A stretch of DNA of 64,000 nt from Prolixibacteraceae bacterium (GTDB lineage: Bacteria; Bacteroidota; Bacteroidia; Bacteroidales; Prolixibacteraceae): contig JAIBEY010000008.1 of NCBI GenBank assembly GCA_019459525.1, positions 1-64,000 on the forward strand. Direction: 5' to 3'. The notes beneath the pieces are model-generated. The model ran no database searches. It saw only the letters and a program-made list of their open reading frames with translations, and had not been told where the DNA came from. The number at the start of each line of letters is the position of its first letter. The stretch's first letter is position 1. The position numbers were made by a program, and so were the translations under genes. This document shows positions 1 to 12,371 of this stretch, in pieces.

Positions 1-2189
1 CCAGGGCGAACAGCGGTTTGTGCCGTTTTAATCCTGCTTATAAAACTGCGTTTACTTTCTCTTCCATATTTCCATTGTCTGGTATTTCGTACAATAAAAG
101 TGCTCTTTTCGAATTGAAAAATGGGCAGTTGGCCTGGGGAACAAATAATGGAGCCATTTTTTTTGCCCCCCAATCGATCAGGGAAATTTCTTCGGAAGGA
201 AAAATTTTCTTTCAGGATCTGACCATTTCCGGACGTTCGATCAGGGAGACACCTTCTTTTAACCTAAAAACTCCTGTTGATAGCTTACAAACCATTCACC
301 TAAAATATTCCCAGAATACAATTAGCCTCGAATTAATTTCAATCGGAATGCAGTCGGGCTCAAAGTTTTCCTGGAAGCTGGAAGGGTTTGATACAGAATG
401 GTCAGCTCCGTCGGGAAACAGGATTATCACTTATACCAATATTCCCAGCGGAAAATTCGAGTTAAAAATCAAGTTGTATGACAATTCTTTATCGAATGTT
501 GTCGCTGAGCGTTCGATTGCCATTAAGCTTATTCCTCCATTCTGGAGAACAGGCTGGTTCTGGATGCTTGCAGTGATGGTTTTCTCCGGAATCATCGTTC
601 TGTATTTTCTATACTATATTAACCGGCTGAAACAGGAACATACAGAAGAAAAGGTACGGTTTTTTACCAATACAGCACACGATATCCGAACTTCACTTAC
701 CTTGATTAAAGCTCCGATTGAGGAATTGAGTAATGAAAAAAAACTTACAGAATCGGGAAAGTACTATTTGAATCTTGCCATTGAACAGGCCAGACAACTT
801 AGTTCGGTTGTTACACAATTGATGGATTTTCAGAAGGTTGATATTGGCAAGGAACATTTGTTACTGGCAATGACAGATGTTGTAAAACTCATCGCTAATC
901 GTAAGGTAATGCTGGATACTTATGCCAAAAACAGGAACATCGAACTTGTTTTTGTTCCCGATCGTGAGAGTTACACTACGGCAGTAGATGAGTCGAAAAT
1001 GGAGAAGATCATCGATAACCTGATTTCAAATGCCATCAAATATTCTCCGGACAATAGTCAAATCCGGATTAATTTCAGGTGCGACAATAAAAAATGGGTA
1101 CTCCAGGTGAATGACAATGGAATTGGCATCAGCAGAAAAGCCCAAAGACAGTTGTTCAAAGAATTTTACAGAGGCGAAAATGCGATCAATTCAAAAGTTG
1201 TCGGCTCCGGAATAGGGCTTTTATTGGTTAAAAATTATGTAACGATGCATAGCGGCAACATTAGCTGCAGCAGCCAGGAAAATATTGGTTCAACATTTCA
1301 GGTTGTAATTCCATTTAAATCGATAACTGGAGAATCTGGAGTAACAAATACACTTTCAGATACATCAATTCTTTCCGGCTCGGTTCAGGATTTTTCGCTG
1401 GATGCGGAATCTGAAAATGAAAATCAAACCTCAAAAGAAATGAAAGTGTTGATTGTTGAGGACAATGACGATCTTCTCAATTTTTTGAAGAGTACCCTTG
1501 GCAAAGATTTTAAGATATCTACAGCCGTTGATGGTGAAATCGCCTGGGAACTCATTTCAAGGCAAATTCCTGATTTGGTTGTTTCTGACATTATGATGCC
1601 AAATATGGACGGTTTCGAATTGTGTAAATTAATGAAATCAACCTACGAAACTTCACACATACCGATTGTTTTACTCACAGCGCTGTCGGAAAAAGCTGAA
1701 CAGTTGCATGGACTAGGATTGGGCGCTGATGATTATTTAACCAAGCCCTTTGATATAAATATTCTGTTGCAACGAATAAAATCGATTATTCGCAATCGGG
1801 AGGTTGTCAGGGAGAAAGCGTTTAAGATAATAAAGGGAGAATCTGCAGATCCTGCAATCCTTGAAAATGTTCTTAACGACAAGTTCTTAAAGAAAATTCT
1901 GGAGGTTGCCAGGGAAAATATTTCAAATTCGGAATTTTCAAAAGATGAATTTGCCTCATCCGTGAATATGAGTTCGTCTCTTCTTTATAAAAAGATTAAG
2001 TCGCTTACCGGTTTGTCGCCCACTGATTTTATTAAGACAATTAGGCTCGACCATGCTTTGGCACTGATGCAATCGCGAGAATATACAGTAACAGAAGTGA
2101 GCGAACTTTGCGGTTTTGCCAGCGTTGGATATTTTAGTACTGTTTTTAAAAAGCATTTTGGAAAATCTCCAACTGAAATAGTGGAATAA
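1..2189 (+). CDS. Hybrid two-component system regulator (HTCS), C-terminal part, 5' end outside window
   Basis: One-protein sensor kinase and response regulator that senses oligosaccharide in the periplasm and drives its neighbouring polysaccharide locus. The frame is open to the left edge, so the N-terminal beta-propeller is mostly missing. Numbering from a TTG at base 18, the order is: end of a propeller repeat, Y_Y_Y domain (about 90-165), one membrane helix (180-201), HisKA with H221 in AHDIRTSLTLI, HATPase with N334/N338 and DNGIG (366-370), receiver with phospho-acceptor D524 (SDIMMP) and K576, then an AraC-type double helix-turn-helix (about 620-720). The H-box has Ser where the family usually has Pro. 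It stands directly upstream of SusC1, so it is the likely activator of the xylan locus (inference from synteny). Confidence 0.95.
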   Translation, partial: RANSGLCRFNPAYKTAFTFSSIFPLSGISYNKSALFELKNGQLAWGTNNGAIFFAPQSIREISSEGKIFFQDLTISGRSIRETPSFNLKTPVDSLQTIHLKYSQNTISLELISIGMQSGSKFSWKLEGFDTEWSAPSGNRIITYTNIPSGKFELKIKLYDNSLSNVVAERSIAIKLIPPFWRTGWFWMLAVMVFSGIIVLYFLYYINRLKQEHTEEKVRFFTNTAHDIRTSLTLIKAPIEELSNEKKLTESGKYYLNLAIEQARQLSSVVTQLMDFQKVDIGKEHLLLAMTDVVKLIANRKVMLDTYAKNRNIELVFVPDRESYTTAVDESKMEKIIDNLISNAIKYSPDNSQIRINFRCDNKKWVLQVNDNGIGISRKAQRQLFKEFYRGENAINSKVVGSGIGLLLVKNYVTMHSGNISCSSQENIGSTFQVVIPFKSITGESGVTNTLSDTSILSGSVQDFSLDAESENENQTSKEMKVLIVEDNDDLLNFLKSTLGKDFKISTAVDGEIAWELISRQIPDLVVSDIMMPNMDGFELCKLMKSTYETSHIPIVLLTALSEKAEQLHGLGLGADDYLTKPFDINILLQRIKSIIRNREVVREKAFKIIKGESADPAILENVLNDKFLKKILEVARENISNSEFSKDEFASSVNMSSSLLYKKIKSLTGLSPTDFIKTIRLDHALALMQSREYTVTEVSELCGFASVGYFSTVFKKHFGKSPTEIVE

Positions 2190-2576
2190 GGGAATCGTTG
2201 CGTTAACCTCACTGTCTCTATTCCAACAGATTAGAAATTTGCAATTGCCTTACCCGCCTCTGATGGATCACAATTTATCTAAAATTGAAAATTAAATATC
2301 TATTATTAAAGGGTTGCATCATAAGCTCTGTCTAATTTTACTTCGCTCAATTAACTAACAAACTTGATTATCTATGAAAAATCTTGTTCTTCAGCAGAAC
2401 GGAACAGAACGACAATCGAATGAAACATTCGGCGATATAAATCCCAACAATATATGTATAAAAAGAAGAACAGTCACTAAATGGCCTAATTGGTCAGTAA
2501 CAGGCTTTTGTCGGAAAAGAATAGCCGATATTGCCTTTATCTCATTTTCCGTATTAATAAACTAAAATTTAAATTC
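2190..2576. other. Intergenic region between HTCS and SusC1, probable regulatory region
   Basis: 387 bases with no convincing gene. A 63-codon open frame at 2374-2565 has no family look and is rejected. The segment 2333-2341 (TAATTTTAC) is one base off the Bacteroidota -7 consensus TAnnTTTG, and no good -33 element is placed at the usual spacing. By position this is where the HTCS would bind and where the susC1 promoter should lie. Confidence 0.4.
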
Positions 2577-5500
2577 ATGAAAAAAAGCAGGTTATTACAG
2601 GTTGCATTCATTATGCTACCCATTTTGCTGTTGTCGCTTTGGAGTTATGGGCAATCCCGCAACGTTCAAGGTGTTGTTACTGAAGAAGGTGGAAGTCCAA
2701 TGCCTGGAGTATCTATCGTAGTTAAAGGAACAAACAACGGAATCATTTCTGACACCAACGGAAACTATTCGCTTTCCAATGTTCCTGAAAATGCCACATT
2801 ACAATTTTCATTCGTAGGAATGAAGAGTCAGGAGATTGTTGTTGGTAATCGTTCAACGATCAATGTGGTGATGGAACAAGATGCCATTGGAATTGAAGAA
2901 GTCGTCGCCATTGGATATGGTACTCAGAAGAAGAAGCTCACTACAGGTGCAAATATCAATGTTGGTGGTGACAATCTCGTTGACCAAAGTACAAATGCGG
3001 CCCTTGAAGCAATTCAAAGTCAGGCGCCAGGTGTAAACATTGTTCAAAATTCAGGTATGCCCGGTGAAGGATTCAAAGTCAATATCCGCGGACTTGGAAC
3101 AATTGGTAACTCGCAACCATTGTATGTAATCGACGGTGTTGCAGGTGGCGATATCAACAACCTTAGCCCTTCTGATATTGAGTCAATCGACATTCTTAAA
3201 GATGCTGCATCGGCTTCAATTTATGGATCCCGCGCCGCCAATGGCGTAGTGTTGGTTACCACCAAACAAGGCCGCATCGGTCGGATGCAAGTTTCCTACG
3301 ACGGGTATTATGGTGTTCAGCAAATTGAGAATTTGGCTCAACCGCTCAATGCCAAACAGTTTATGGAAATTTACAACGAAGAAAGAGTCGTGTCAGGTAG
3401 AGATCCGATTAACTTTGCGAGCGCTATTCCCGCCTTGTATCAAAAAATTCAAAGTGGAGAATGGAACGGTACCAACTGGATGGAAGAAGCATACAATGAG
3501 AATGCACCTGTTCAGAACCATGCCATCAACATTAGCGGAGGTTCTAATCAGTCAGTTTTCTCCATGGGCTTTTCCAATTCTTCTCAGGAAGGAGCTTTTG
3601 GCAAACCCGTTCAGCCAAAATTTGAAAGAAATACTGCAAGGTTAAACAGCGACCACGTCCTGTACAAGAACAATGGCCTGGATGTAATAAAAGTTGGTCA
3701 AACGTTTAATTTCAGTTACAGTAAAAGAAGTGGTATCGCCATTGGAGGAATGTACTTTAATGACGTTCGCAACATGTTGGCAGGAAACCCCTTGGTTCCT
3801 GTTTACAATGAAGCCGGCGGATACTATGCCTCTGATGACCTGGCAGCTTCAGGATTAGCAGGCTTATCTTCAAGGATTTACAACCCCATTGCACAAATGG
3901 AACTTAACAGGGGTATGAACGAAACCAAGAACTATAATATCAATAGCAGCGCTTATTTGCAAATTCAACCCATTAGAGGCTTGGTATTCAGGAGCAATTA
4001 CGGATACCGTTTTAATGGCAATGCTTATCGTCAATATCAGCCAGCGTATAATCTTGCAGGAGATGTTTCTTTGAGCCCCGGACGTATTCAGCAATCATCA
4101 GGTTTAGGCCATAGCTGGACTTTTGAAAATACTTTGAATTACAATTTTAATTCAGGTGATCACGGTTTTGAAGTTCTTGTTGGACAATCCATTGAAAAAT
4201 GGGGATTGGGAACCAATATGAATGCTACAAATGCCAATCCTACATTTTTAGGTTTTGAACATGCTTATCTTGACAACACAGATGGTTTAACAACCGGTGT
4301 TACAAGTGTATCAGGAGGACCCCTTGACAGAGGCCAGATTGCTTCTTTCTTTGGCAGGGCTAACTATGACTATAAGGAAAAGTATTTGTTGACATTGGTA
4401 ATGAGGGCAGACGGTTCTTCCAATTTTGCAGAAGGCAATCGTTGGGGATATTTCCCATCTGTTTCAGCCGGTTGGGTTATGACCGAGGAAATGTTCCTGG
4501 CCGATAACAATCTGCTCGATTTTCTCAAGCTTCGTGCGAGTTGGGGACAAAATGGAAATTCAACAATCGATCCATTTCAATATTTAGCTCTTGTTGGATT
4601 TAACGTTGAAAACAATTACCGTTTTGGTAGCGACAGAAGCAACATGCAACTTGGAGGTTTTCCTTCAATTTTACCTAACCCTGATGTTTCATGGGAAACT
4701 TCTGAGCAACTAAACATAGGGATGGATGCCTATTTCTTAAATTCACGTTTGCAATTGGTAATGGATTATTATAATAAAACAACCAAAGACTGGTTGGTTC
4801 GTCAGCCTCTGCCTGCGATTTTTGGTGCACAAGCTCCTTACTATAATGGTGGGGATATTGTAAACAAAGGGTTGGAACTTGCGCTTCGATGGAATGACCG
4901 CGTGGGTGATTTAAAATACGGAGCACATTTCAATGTTGCCAAAAATAAGAATGAAGTCACCAGGTTAGGGAATGCAGCCGGATTTATTCAAAGTGCCGGA
5001 AGCATTATTTCTCAAGGTACTGATCCTGTTTGGCGCGTAGAAACAGGATTTCCAGTAGGATATTTTTATGGCTACGAAACAGCCGGAGTATTCCAAAATA
5101 CTTCAGAAATTACCAATTGGACAAAAGGTTTCTTACAAGAAAATCCAGTTCCGGGTGATGTCATATTTGTCGATTCAAACGGCGATGGAGAAGTAACACC
5201 TGATGATAAAACAATGATTGGTAATCCACATCCTGATTTTAGAATTGGCTTTGGTGTGAATTTCGATTATAAAGGATTCAGCCTTGCAGTAACAGGTAAA
5301 GGTGCATTCGGCCATCAAATACTTAATTCATACCGTTCATTTGCTGACAACGAGTACCATAACTACACAGTTGATATATTAGATCGTTGGAATGGTGAAG
5401 GAACTTCCAATAAATTACCCCGTATGTCGGCTGGTAACACGACCAATAGAATCAACATTTCGCAGATTTATATAGAAGATGGCGATTTTGTTAAAATACA

Positions 5501-5723
5501 AAATGTAACCGTTGGCTATGATTTTAAAAAACTGATACCACAATTGCCTTTAGCACAGGCACGTTTGTATCTGGCTGCAAATAACTTAGCTACTTTTACC
5601 AAGTATTCAGGAATGGACCCTGAAGTTGGCTATGGCGATGCCCAACCATTTGTCTCAGGAATTGATTTAGGATTCTATCCTGCTCCTCGTACATACCTGA
5701 TCGGTCTTAATCTAAAATTTTAA
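2577..5723 (+). CDS. SusC-like TonB-dependent outer-membrane transporter (pair 1)
   Basis: Imports oligosaccharides across the outer membrane together with the SusD lid encoded next. The start at 2577 is chosen because it begins a clean signal peptide (MKKSRLLQVAFIMLPILLLS, ending near WSYGQ). The 29 codons open upstream look unlike a leader. The mature part shows a CarboxypepD_reg-like domain (VQGVVTEEGGSPMPGVSI), a TonB box/plug (IGIEEVVAIGYGTQKKK, then IRGLGTIGNSQPLYVIDGV and DAASASIYGSRAANGV), and a long beta-barrel ending in the aromatic IGLNLKF. Length of 1048 aa is normal. The SusD gene starts 20 bases after the stop, so the two form an operon. Xylan specificity is inferred from the enzymes downstream. 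Confidence 0.97.
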   Translation: MKKSRLLQVAFIMLPILLLSLWSYGQSRNVQGVVTEEGGSPMPGVSIVVKGTNNGIISDTNGNYSLSNVPENATLQFSFVGMKSQEIVVGNRSTINVVMEQDAIGIEEVVAIGYGTQKKKLTTGANINVGGDNLVDQSTNAALEAIQSQAPGVNIVQNSGMPGEGFKVNIRGLGTIGNSQPLYVIDGVAGGDINNLSPSDIESIDILKDAASASIYGSRAANGVVLVTTKQGRIGRMQVSYDGYYGVQQIENLAQPLNAKQFMEIYNEERVVSGRDPINFASAIPALYQKIQSGEWNGTNWMEEAYNENAPVQNHAINISGGSNQSVFSMGFSNSSQEGAFGKPVQPKFERNTARLNSDHVLYKNNGLDVIKVGQTFNFSYSKRSGIAIGGMYFNDVRNMLAGNPLVPVYNEAGGYYASDDLAASGLAGLSSRIYNPIAQMELNRGMNETKNYNINSSAYLQIQPIRGLVFRSNYGYRFNGNAYRQYQPAYNLAGDVSLSPGRIQQSSGLGHSWTFENTLNYNFNSGDHGFEVLVGQSIEKWGLGTNMNATNANPTFLGFEHAYLDNTDGLTTGVTSVSGGPLDRGQIASFFGRANYDYKEKYLLTLVMRADGSSNFAEGNRWGYFPSVSAGWVMTEEMFLADNNLLDFLKLRASWGQNGNSTIDPFQYLALVGFNVENNYRFGSDRSNMQLGGFPSILPNPDVSWETSEQLNIGMDAYFLNSRLQLVMDYYNKTTKDWLVRQPLPAIFGAQAPYYNGGDIVNKGLELALRWNDRVGDLKYGAHFNVAKNKNEVTRLGNAAGFIQSAGSIISQGTDPVWRVETGFPVGYFYGYETAGVFQNTSEITNWTKGFLQENPVPGDVIFVDSNGDGEVTPDDKTMIGNPHPDFRIGFGVNFDYKGFSLAVTGKGAFGHQILNSYRSFADNEYHNYTVDILDRWNGEGTSNKLPRMSAGNTTNRINISQIYIEDGDFVKIQNVTVGYDFKKLIPQLPLAQARLYLAANNLATFTKYSGMDPEVGYGDAQPFVSGIDLGFYPAPRTYLIGLNLKF

Positions 5724-5743
5724 CACCTTAAAATTGAATTATT

Positions 5744-7489
5744 ATGAAGAAAATAATATTTTATTTCATCGCAGTTTTTTCCCTTTGGGGTTGCGAAGAT
5801 TTTCTTAAAATGGATCCTCTGACCGATAAAACCTCAGCCAATTTTCCACAAACAGCAGATGACGCTAAACAAATGATGGCTGGGATTTATACAATTATGA
5901 ACAACATTCAATCTCAGGTTGACAGAAGTCCATTTTTCATTTGGGAAGTTGCAAGTGACGATAAACTTGGTGGCGGCGGAATGAATGACATCCAGGCGCA
6001 GTCGTATGAAACTTTTCAGTTTTCGGACAATGAAATGTTACTTCATGCATGGAGTGTAAGTTACCAGGGAATTCACAGAGCCAACTTCGCCATTGAGAAT
6101 ATGCCCTTGCTTGCTGATAACGTTGTGAACCCTCAATTAAAAAATCAGTATACAGGAGAAGCCATGTTTTTGAGAGCCTGGTACTATCATCAGTTGAATA
6201 CAATTTTCGATGAAGTTCCGCTTAAAATCACAACCGAAAACGTGAATTTACCTGCTGCCACTGCTGCAGAGATTTATGGACAAATTGCATCTGACTTGAA
6301 AAATGCTATCGGATTGTTGCCTAATGTGCCCTACACTCAAACCGAACAGGGAAGGGTAACCAAATGGGCTGCACAGGCATTCATGGCAAGAATATTCCTT
6401 TTTTACACCGGTTTCTATCAGCAGAATGAAATCACTTTACCTGAAGGAGGAACCGTTTCAAAACAAGATGTTATTACATGGTTGGAAGATGCCTACGCCA
6501 ATAGTGGTCACAAACTTGTTGGTGATTTTCATGAATTGTGGCCTTATACCAATTCATTGTCTATTGGAGATTATGAATATATCCAGGATTACATGGCAAA
6601 AACTGGTAAAACCCTTAAGTATGCCGCTGACAATGGTGCCAGAAATCCGGAAACTGTGTTTGCCCTTCAATTCTCTAACTTTGCCAATTGGGATATCAGA
6701 AGGGGTTATTCAAACACCTATCAGTTGTTTTATGCTTTGCGTGGTCTTCAAAATCTTGAAAGTACTTACCCGTTTGCTGGTGGCTGGGGACAAGGAAACT
6801 CAATCCCAACAACATTCGTTAAGCAATGGCAGGCTGATGAACCGAACGATCCAAGGCTTTGGGCTTCTGTAATGGATATTGAAAAAGAAGTAATTCCATT
6901 GGGTTACCAAAGAGGTCAATGGGATTTTGTTCTTGAAAGCAACTATTGGGGTAAAAAATACAACGGGGTGACAGCAAGAGCAGCCGATGGAAAACTGAAA
7001 AATGACTATGGTGTGATCATGTATGGTACGTCCGATAACAATCAGTTGTCTCACACCGATGATTTGGTTTATATCCGTTTTGCCGATGTGCTTTTGATGT
7101 TGTCTGAATTAAAAGAAGATGCAACCTATATGAATAAAGTTAGGCAACGCGCTGAACTGCCTCCTGTTGCATATTCGCTTCAAAACATCCAGAAAGAACG
7201 TCGTTATGAACTGGCTTTTGAAGGCCTTAGATGGAACGATATGAGACGTTGGGGAGCAAATTTTGCTAAACAAGCCCTTGAAGGTCAGGTGGGAGCCGAG
7301 GTCTATAATTTCAACGTAAAAACCGTTCATAAAGCACTTCACCCTGATGGATATAGCGCACGTTACGATGCAACCAAAGGATTTTTCCCAATCCCTCAAA
7401 GTCAAATCGACCTTTCAGAAGGATTGCTCGAACAAACTGAAGGATACAGTCAGTCTGGATTAGGATTGTACAGAGGTTGGTCTAACTAA
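5744..7489 (+). CDS. SusD-like surface glycan-binding lipoprotein (pair 1)
   Basis: Outer-leaflet lipoprotein that binds glycan and closes over the SusC1 barrel. It has a lipoprotein signal with acceptor Cys17 (VFSLWGCEDFLKMDPL), the N-terminal TPR-rich SusD fold (ANFAIENMPLLADN, AMFLRAWYYHQLNTIFDEVP), and the C-terminal RagB/SusD part (IQKERRYELAFEGLRWNDMRRW; FFPIPQSQIDLSEG). At 581 aa it is of ordinary family length. It follows SusC1 closely and is followed 120 bases later by a strong terminator, so susC1-susD1 is probably its own transcription unit with the enzymes beyond it less strongly expressed (inference). Confidence 0.96.
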   Translation: MKKIIFYFIAVFSLWGCEDFLKMDPLTDKTSANFPQTADDAKQMMAGIYTIMNNIQSQVDRSPFFIWEVASDDKLGGGGMNDIQAQSYETFQFSDNEMLLHAWSVSYQGIHRANFAIENMPLLADNVVNPQLKNQYTGEAMFLRAWYYHQLNTIFDEVPLKITTENVNLPAATAAEIYGQIASDLKNAIGLLPNVPYTQTEQGRVTKWAAQAFMARIFLFYTGFYQQNEITLPEGGTVSKQDVITWLEDAYANSGHKLVGDFHELWPYTNSLSIGDYEYIQDYMAKTGKTLKYAADNGARNPETVFALQFSNFANWDIRRGYSNTYQLFYALRGLQNLESTYPFAGGWGQGNSIPTTFVKQWQADEPNDPRLWASVMDIEKEVIPLGYQRGQWDFVLESNYWGKKYNGVTARAADGKLKNDYGVIMYGTSDNNQLSHTDDLVYIRFADVLLMLSELKEDATYMNKVRQRAELPPVAYSLQNIQKERRYELAFEGLRWNDMRRWGANFAKQALEGQVGAEVYNFNVKTVHKALHPDGYSARYDATKGFFPIPQSQIDLSEGLLEQTEGYSQSGLGLYRGWSN

Positions 7490-7609
7490 TAACTGCACAA
7501 GGCTATAACAAAAAACAAACGATGATTTCAATTTGATCAAAATAGATGTTTGCTTGTATTTCCGTTAATAGGCATATACAAAAAAACAACAGATCGTATT
7601 TTTGTTTGA

Positions 7610-7640
7610 CCCACTTGCCTGCAAAGGCAAGTGGGTTTTT
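7610..7640 (+). terminator. Rho-independent terminator after susD1
   Basis: A perfect 10-bp stem, CCCACTTGCC (7610-7619) pairing with GGCAAGTGGG (7626-7635), has a 6-base loop and runs into five T (7636-7640). It lies 120 bases past the susD1 stop. Confidence 0.9.
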
Positions 7641-7800
7641 AAATTTGTGTACAGTTTCATTTTCTTCCGAGTTTTGACCTCTCTTTCTCCATGGAAGAAA
7701 AAAAGTATCTGTAATCTGAGCCCGATAAAAGGAACCTATTAACCTGAGTTCGACAGAAGACTTATTATTCGCAGGTAAAAGCTGATAAAGGTTTTTCTTC

Positions 7801-7917
7801 TCCGGCATGGTTGGTAACCGCACCTTTGATTATGTTCCTGCCAAGATGGATATGCCGATTCCAACGGAAGAGTTGTTGAAAAATCCATTGCGCGATCAAA
7901 ATGACGCTTACAGATAA
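7801..7917 (+). pseudogene. Fossil of a susD 3' end (C-terminal ~38 codons only)
   Basis: The frame from 7801 to the TAA at 7915-7917 reads GNRTFDYVPAKMDMPIPTEE followed by LLKNPLRDQNDAYR. This matches the usual SusD C-terminus (PIP..E...NP...QN.GY). An in-frame TAA lies five codons before 7801 and nothing SusD-like precedes it, so only the tail is left. It is not a copy of the SusD1 tail (FFPIPQSQIDLSEG). A terminator (7979-8010) still follows at the expected distance. I infer that another SusCD pair once stood here and was deleted. Confidence 0.7.
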
Positions 7918-7978
7918 TGCATTGGTAAGCAGATTACAATTCCAGTAATGTAATGTTGACATTGTATAAATAAAGTAA

Positions 7979-8010
7979 GGGGAATACCGGTGTGTATTCC
8001 CCTTTTTTTT
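7979..8010 (+). terminator. Second rho-independent terminator, behind the susD fossil
   Basis: A perfect 9-bp stem, GGGGAATAC (7979-7987) with GTATTCCCC (7994-8002), has a 6-base loop and is followed by eight T. It is probably the terminator of the lost susD-like gene. Confidence 0.88.
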
Positions 8011-8231
8011 CGGTACAACCAGCTTCTGATACAAAATGCAATTCTAAATCAGTGCAACCCATTTCTGTTACAACCTGTCAAATTGATGATTCTCTGCTCT
8101 TTCGTTGAGATTAAATACATATTTTCGTAAATCTAAATTTACCGCAAATCAATAATTCTATATCTAAAATCTAAAATCTCAGTAATGACTAACGACTATT
8201 TTTAGATTCGGAATAAACCTAATTCAAAACC

Positions 8232-9518
8232 ATGAAAAAAAAAGGACAATTTACTTTTTTGCTCTTCGCCTTATTGGCATTTAGCCTTCCTTCCTATTCT
8301 CAAAGCGCTGTTAAACAGGCACCTCAGGATTTTGAAATTACCATGCAACAACCAACATTGTACCGCAACCTTTTTTTAGAGGCCGGTTATAGCAAGGCCG
8401 AGATTAACAGGAAAGTTGAAAAGGCTTATCTTGACTTGTTTGAAGGCCCAAATCGTATTTATTTTGAAGTGGACGATTCTATGGGTTACGTTTCAGACAT
8501 TAAAAACCACGATGCCCGCACCGAAGGCCTTTCGTATGGGATGATGGTAGCCGTCCAACTCGGTAAAAAAGAAGTATTCGACCGTATATGGCGTTGGTCG
8601 AAAAAATACGCTCAGCATCAGGAAGGTCCAAGGGAAGGGTATTTTGCATGGAGTATCAACCCGCAAACCATGAAAAAAAATTCCGAAGGTTCTGCTTCCG
8701 ATGGCGAGTTGTATTTTATCACCTCGCTATTGTTTGCTTCAAATCAATGGGGAAATAACACAGGCATTGATTATTATGCCGAAGCCCGAAGAATTTTGGA
8801 TGCCATGTGGAAAAAAGATGGTACAGGAAATATATATAACCTGATAAATTTGGAGCACAAGCAAATCTCTTTTGTTCCTGAAAGTGGCGGCTACAACTGG
8901 ACCGACCCATCGTATCATTTACCCGCATTTTACGAAATATGGGCAGAATATGCCAAAGACGGCCATGAACAATTTTACCGCGATTGCGCCGATACTTCGC
9001 GTGTTTTCCTTCACCGGGCATGCCATCCGGTAACCGGCTTGAATTCCGACTATACTGAATTTAGTGGCAAACCCCACCCAACACTATGGATGCCGGAAGG
9101 TTTCCGCTACGACTCATGGCGGGTACCCATGAACATTACCATGGACTATACCTGGTATGGAAAAGACAAAAACTGGCAGGAAGATTATGCCACCCGTTTT
9201 CAGGGTTTCTTAAGGTCGAAAGGAATAGACACTTTCGATGACCAGTTTAATCTGGATGGCTCAAAACCCGAATTTATTCTTCAGGCCGGAGGCTTCAAAA
9301 AATTAAGGCATTCACTTGGTTTAAAATCAACTGCAGCTACAACCGCTCTTATTGGAAATGATAAAAAAAGCTTCGACTTTGTCCATGCTCTTTGGAAGGC
9401 TCGGCTCGAACCTTACGAAGATGGCTATTTCGACCCCTATTACGACGGCCTGATGTACCTGTTCAGTTTGATGCACCTAAGCGGGAAATATCAGATCATC
9501 ACGCCTCAACACTATTAA
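8232..9518 (+). CDS. GH8 reducing-end xylose-releasing exo-oligoxylanase
   Basis: Predicted to remove xylose from the reducing end of xylo-oligosaccharides by an inverting mechanism, probably in the periplasm. A signal peptide ends near residue 23 (FSLPSYSQ). The GH8 signature RTEGLSYGMM carries the likely catalytic acid E98, GSASDGE carries D157, and FRYDSWRVPMN carries D294, a candidate for the base. The 428 aa length fits single-domain Rex enzymes. GH8 also contains cellulases and chitosanases. The assignment to oligoxylanase rests on overall resemblance and on the xylan enzymes around it. It opens the enzyme run beyond the terminators, and the esterase starts 42 bases after it. Confidence 0.88.
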   Translation: MKKKGQFTFLLFALLAFSLPSYSQSAVKQAPQDFEITMQQPTLYRNLFLEAGYSKAEINRKVEKAYLDLFEGPNRIYFEVDDSMGYVSDIKNHDARTEGLSYGMMVAVQLGKKEVFDRIWRWSKKYAQHQEGPREGYFAWSINPQTMKKNSEGSASDGELYFITSLLFASNQWGNNTGIDYYAEARRILDAMWKKDGTGNIYNLINLEHKQISFVPESGGYNWTDPSYHLPAFYEIWAEYAKDGHEQFYRDCADTSRVFLHRACHPVTGLNSDYTEFSGKPHPTLWMPEGFRYDSWRVPMNITMDYTWYGKDKNWQEDYATRFQGFLRSKGIDTFDDQFNLDGSKPEFILQAGGFKKLRHSLGLKSTAATTALIGNDKKSFDFVHALWKARLEPYEDGYFDPYYDGLMYLFSLMHLSGKYQIITPQHY

Positions 9519-12346
<2,828 letters not shown>

Positions 12347-12371
12347 AACGATAGATTTAATATTTTACAAG

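Larger units (their letters stand above)
7490..8231. other. 742-base gap between susD1 and the enzyme genes
   Basis: It contains the two terminators and the susD fossil listed separately. Minus-strand open frames at 7503-7823 and 7765-8034 run through the terminator stems and show no family signature. From 8011 to 8231 I see only AT-rich sequence. The stretch 8197-8205 (TATTTTTAG) is one base off the -7 consensus and could start the GH8 transcript, but the support is weak. Confidence 0.6.

Noticed and set aside
2374..2565. 63-codon open frame between the HTCS and SusC1
   Set aside because: Composition and sequence look random, there is no family resemblance, and it ends just before SusC1 in the region expected to be regulatory.
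7503..8034. Two overlapping minus-strand open frames (106 and 89 codons) in the susD1-GH8 gap
   Set aside because: They run through perfect terminator stems and the antisense of the susD fossil and show no protein signature.
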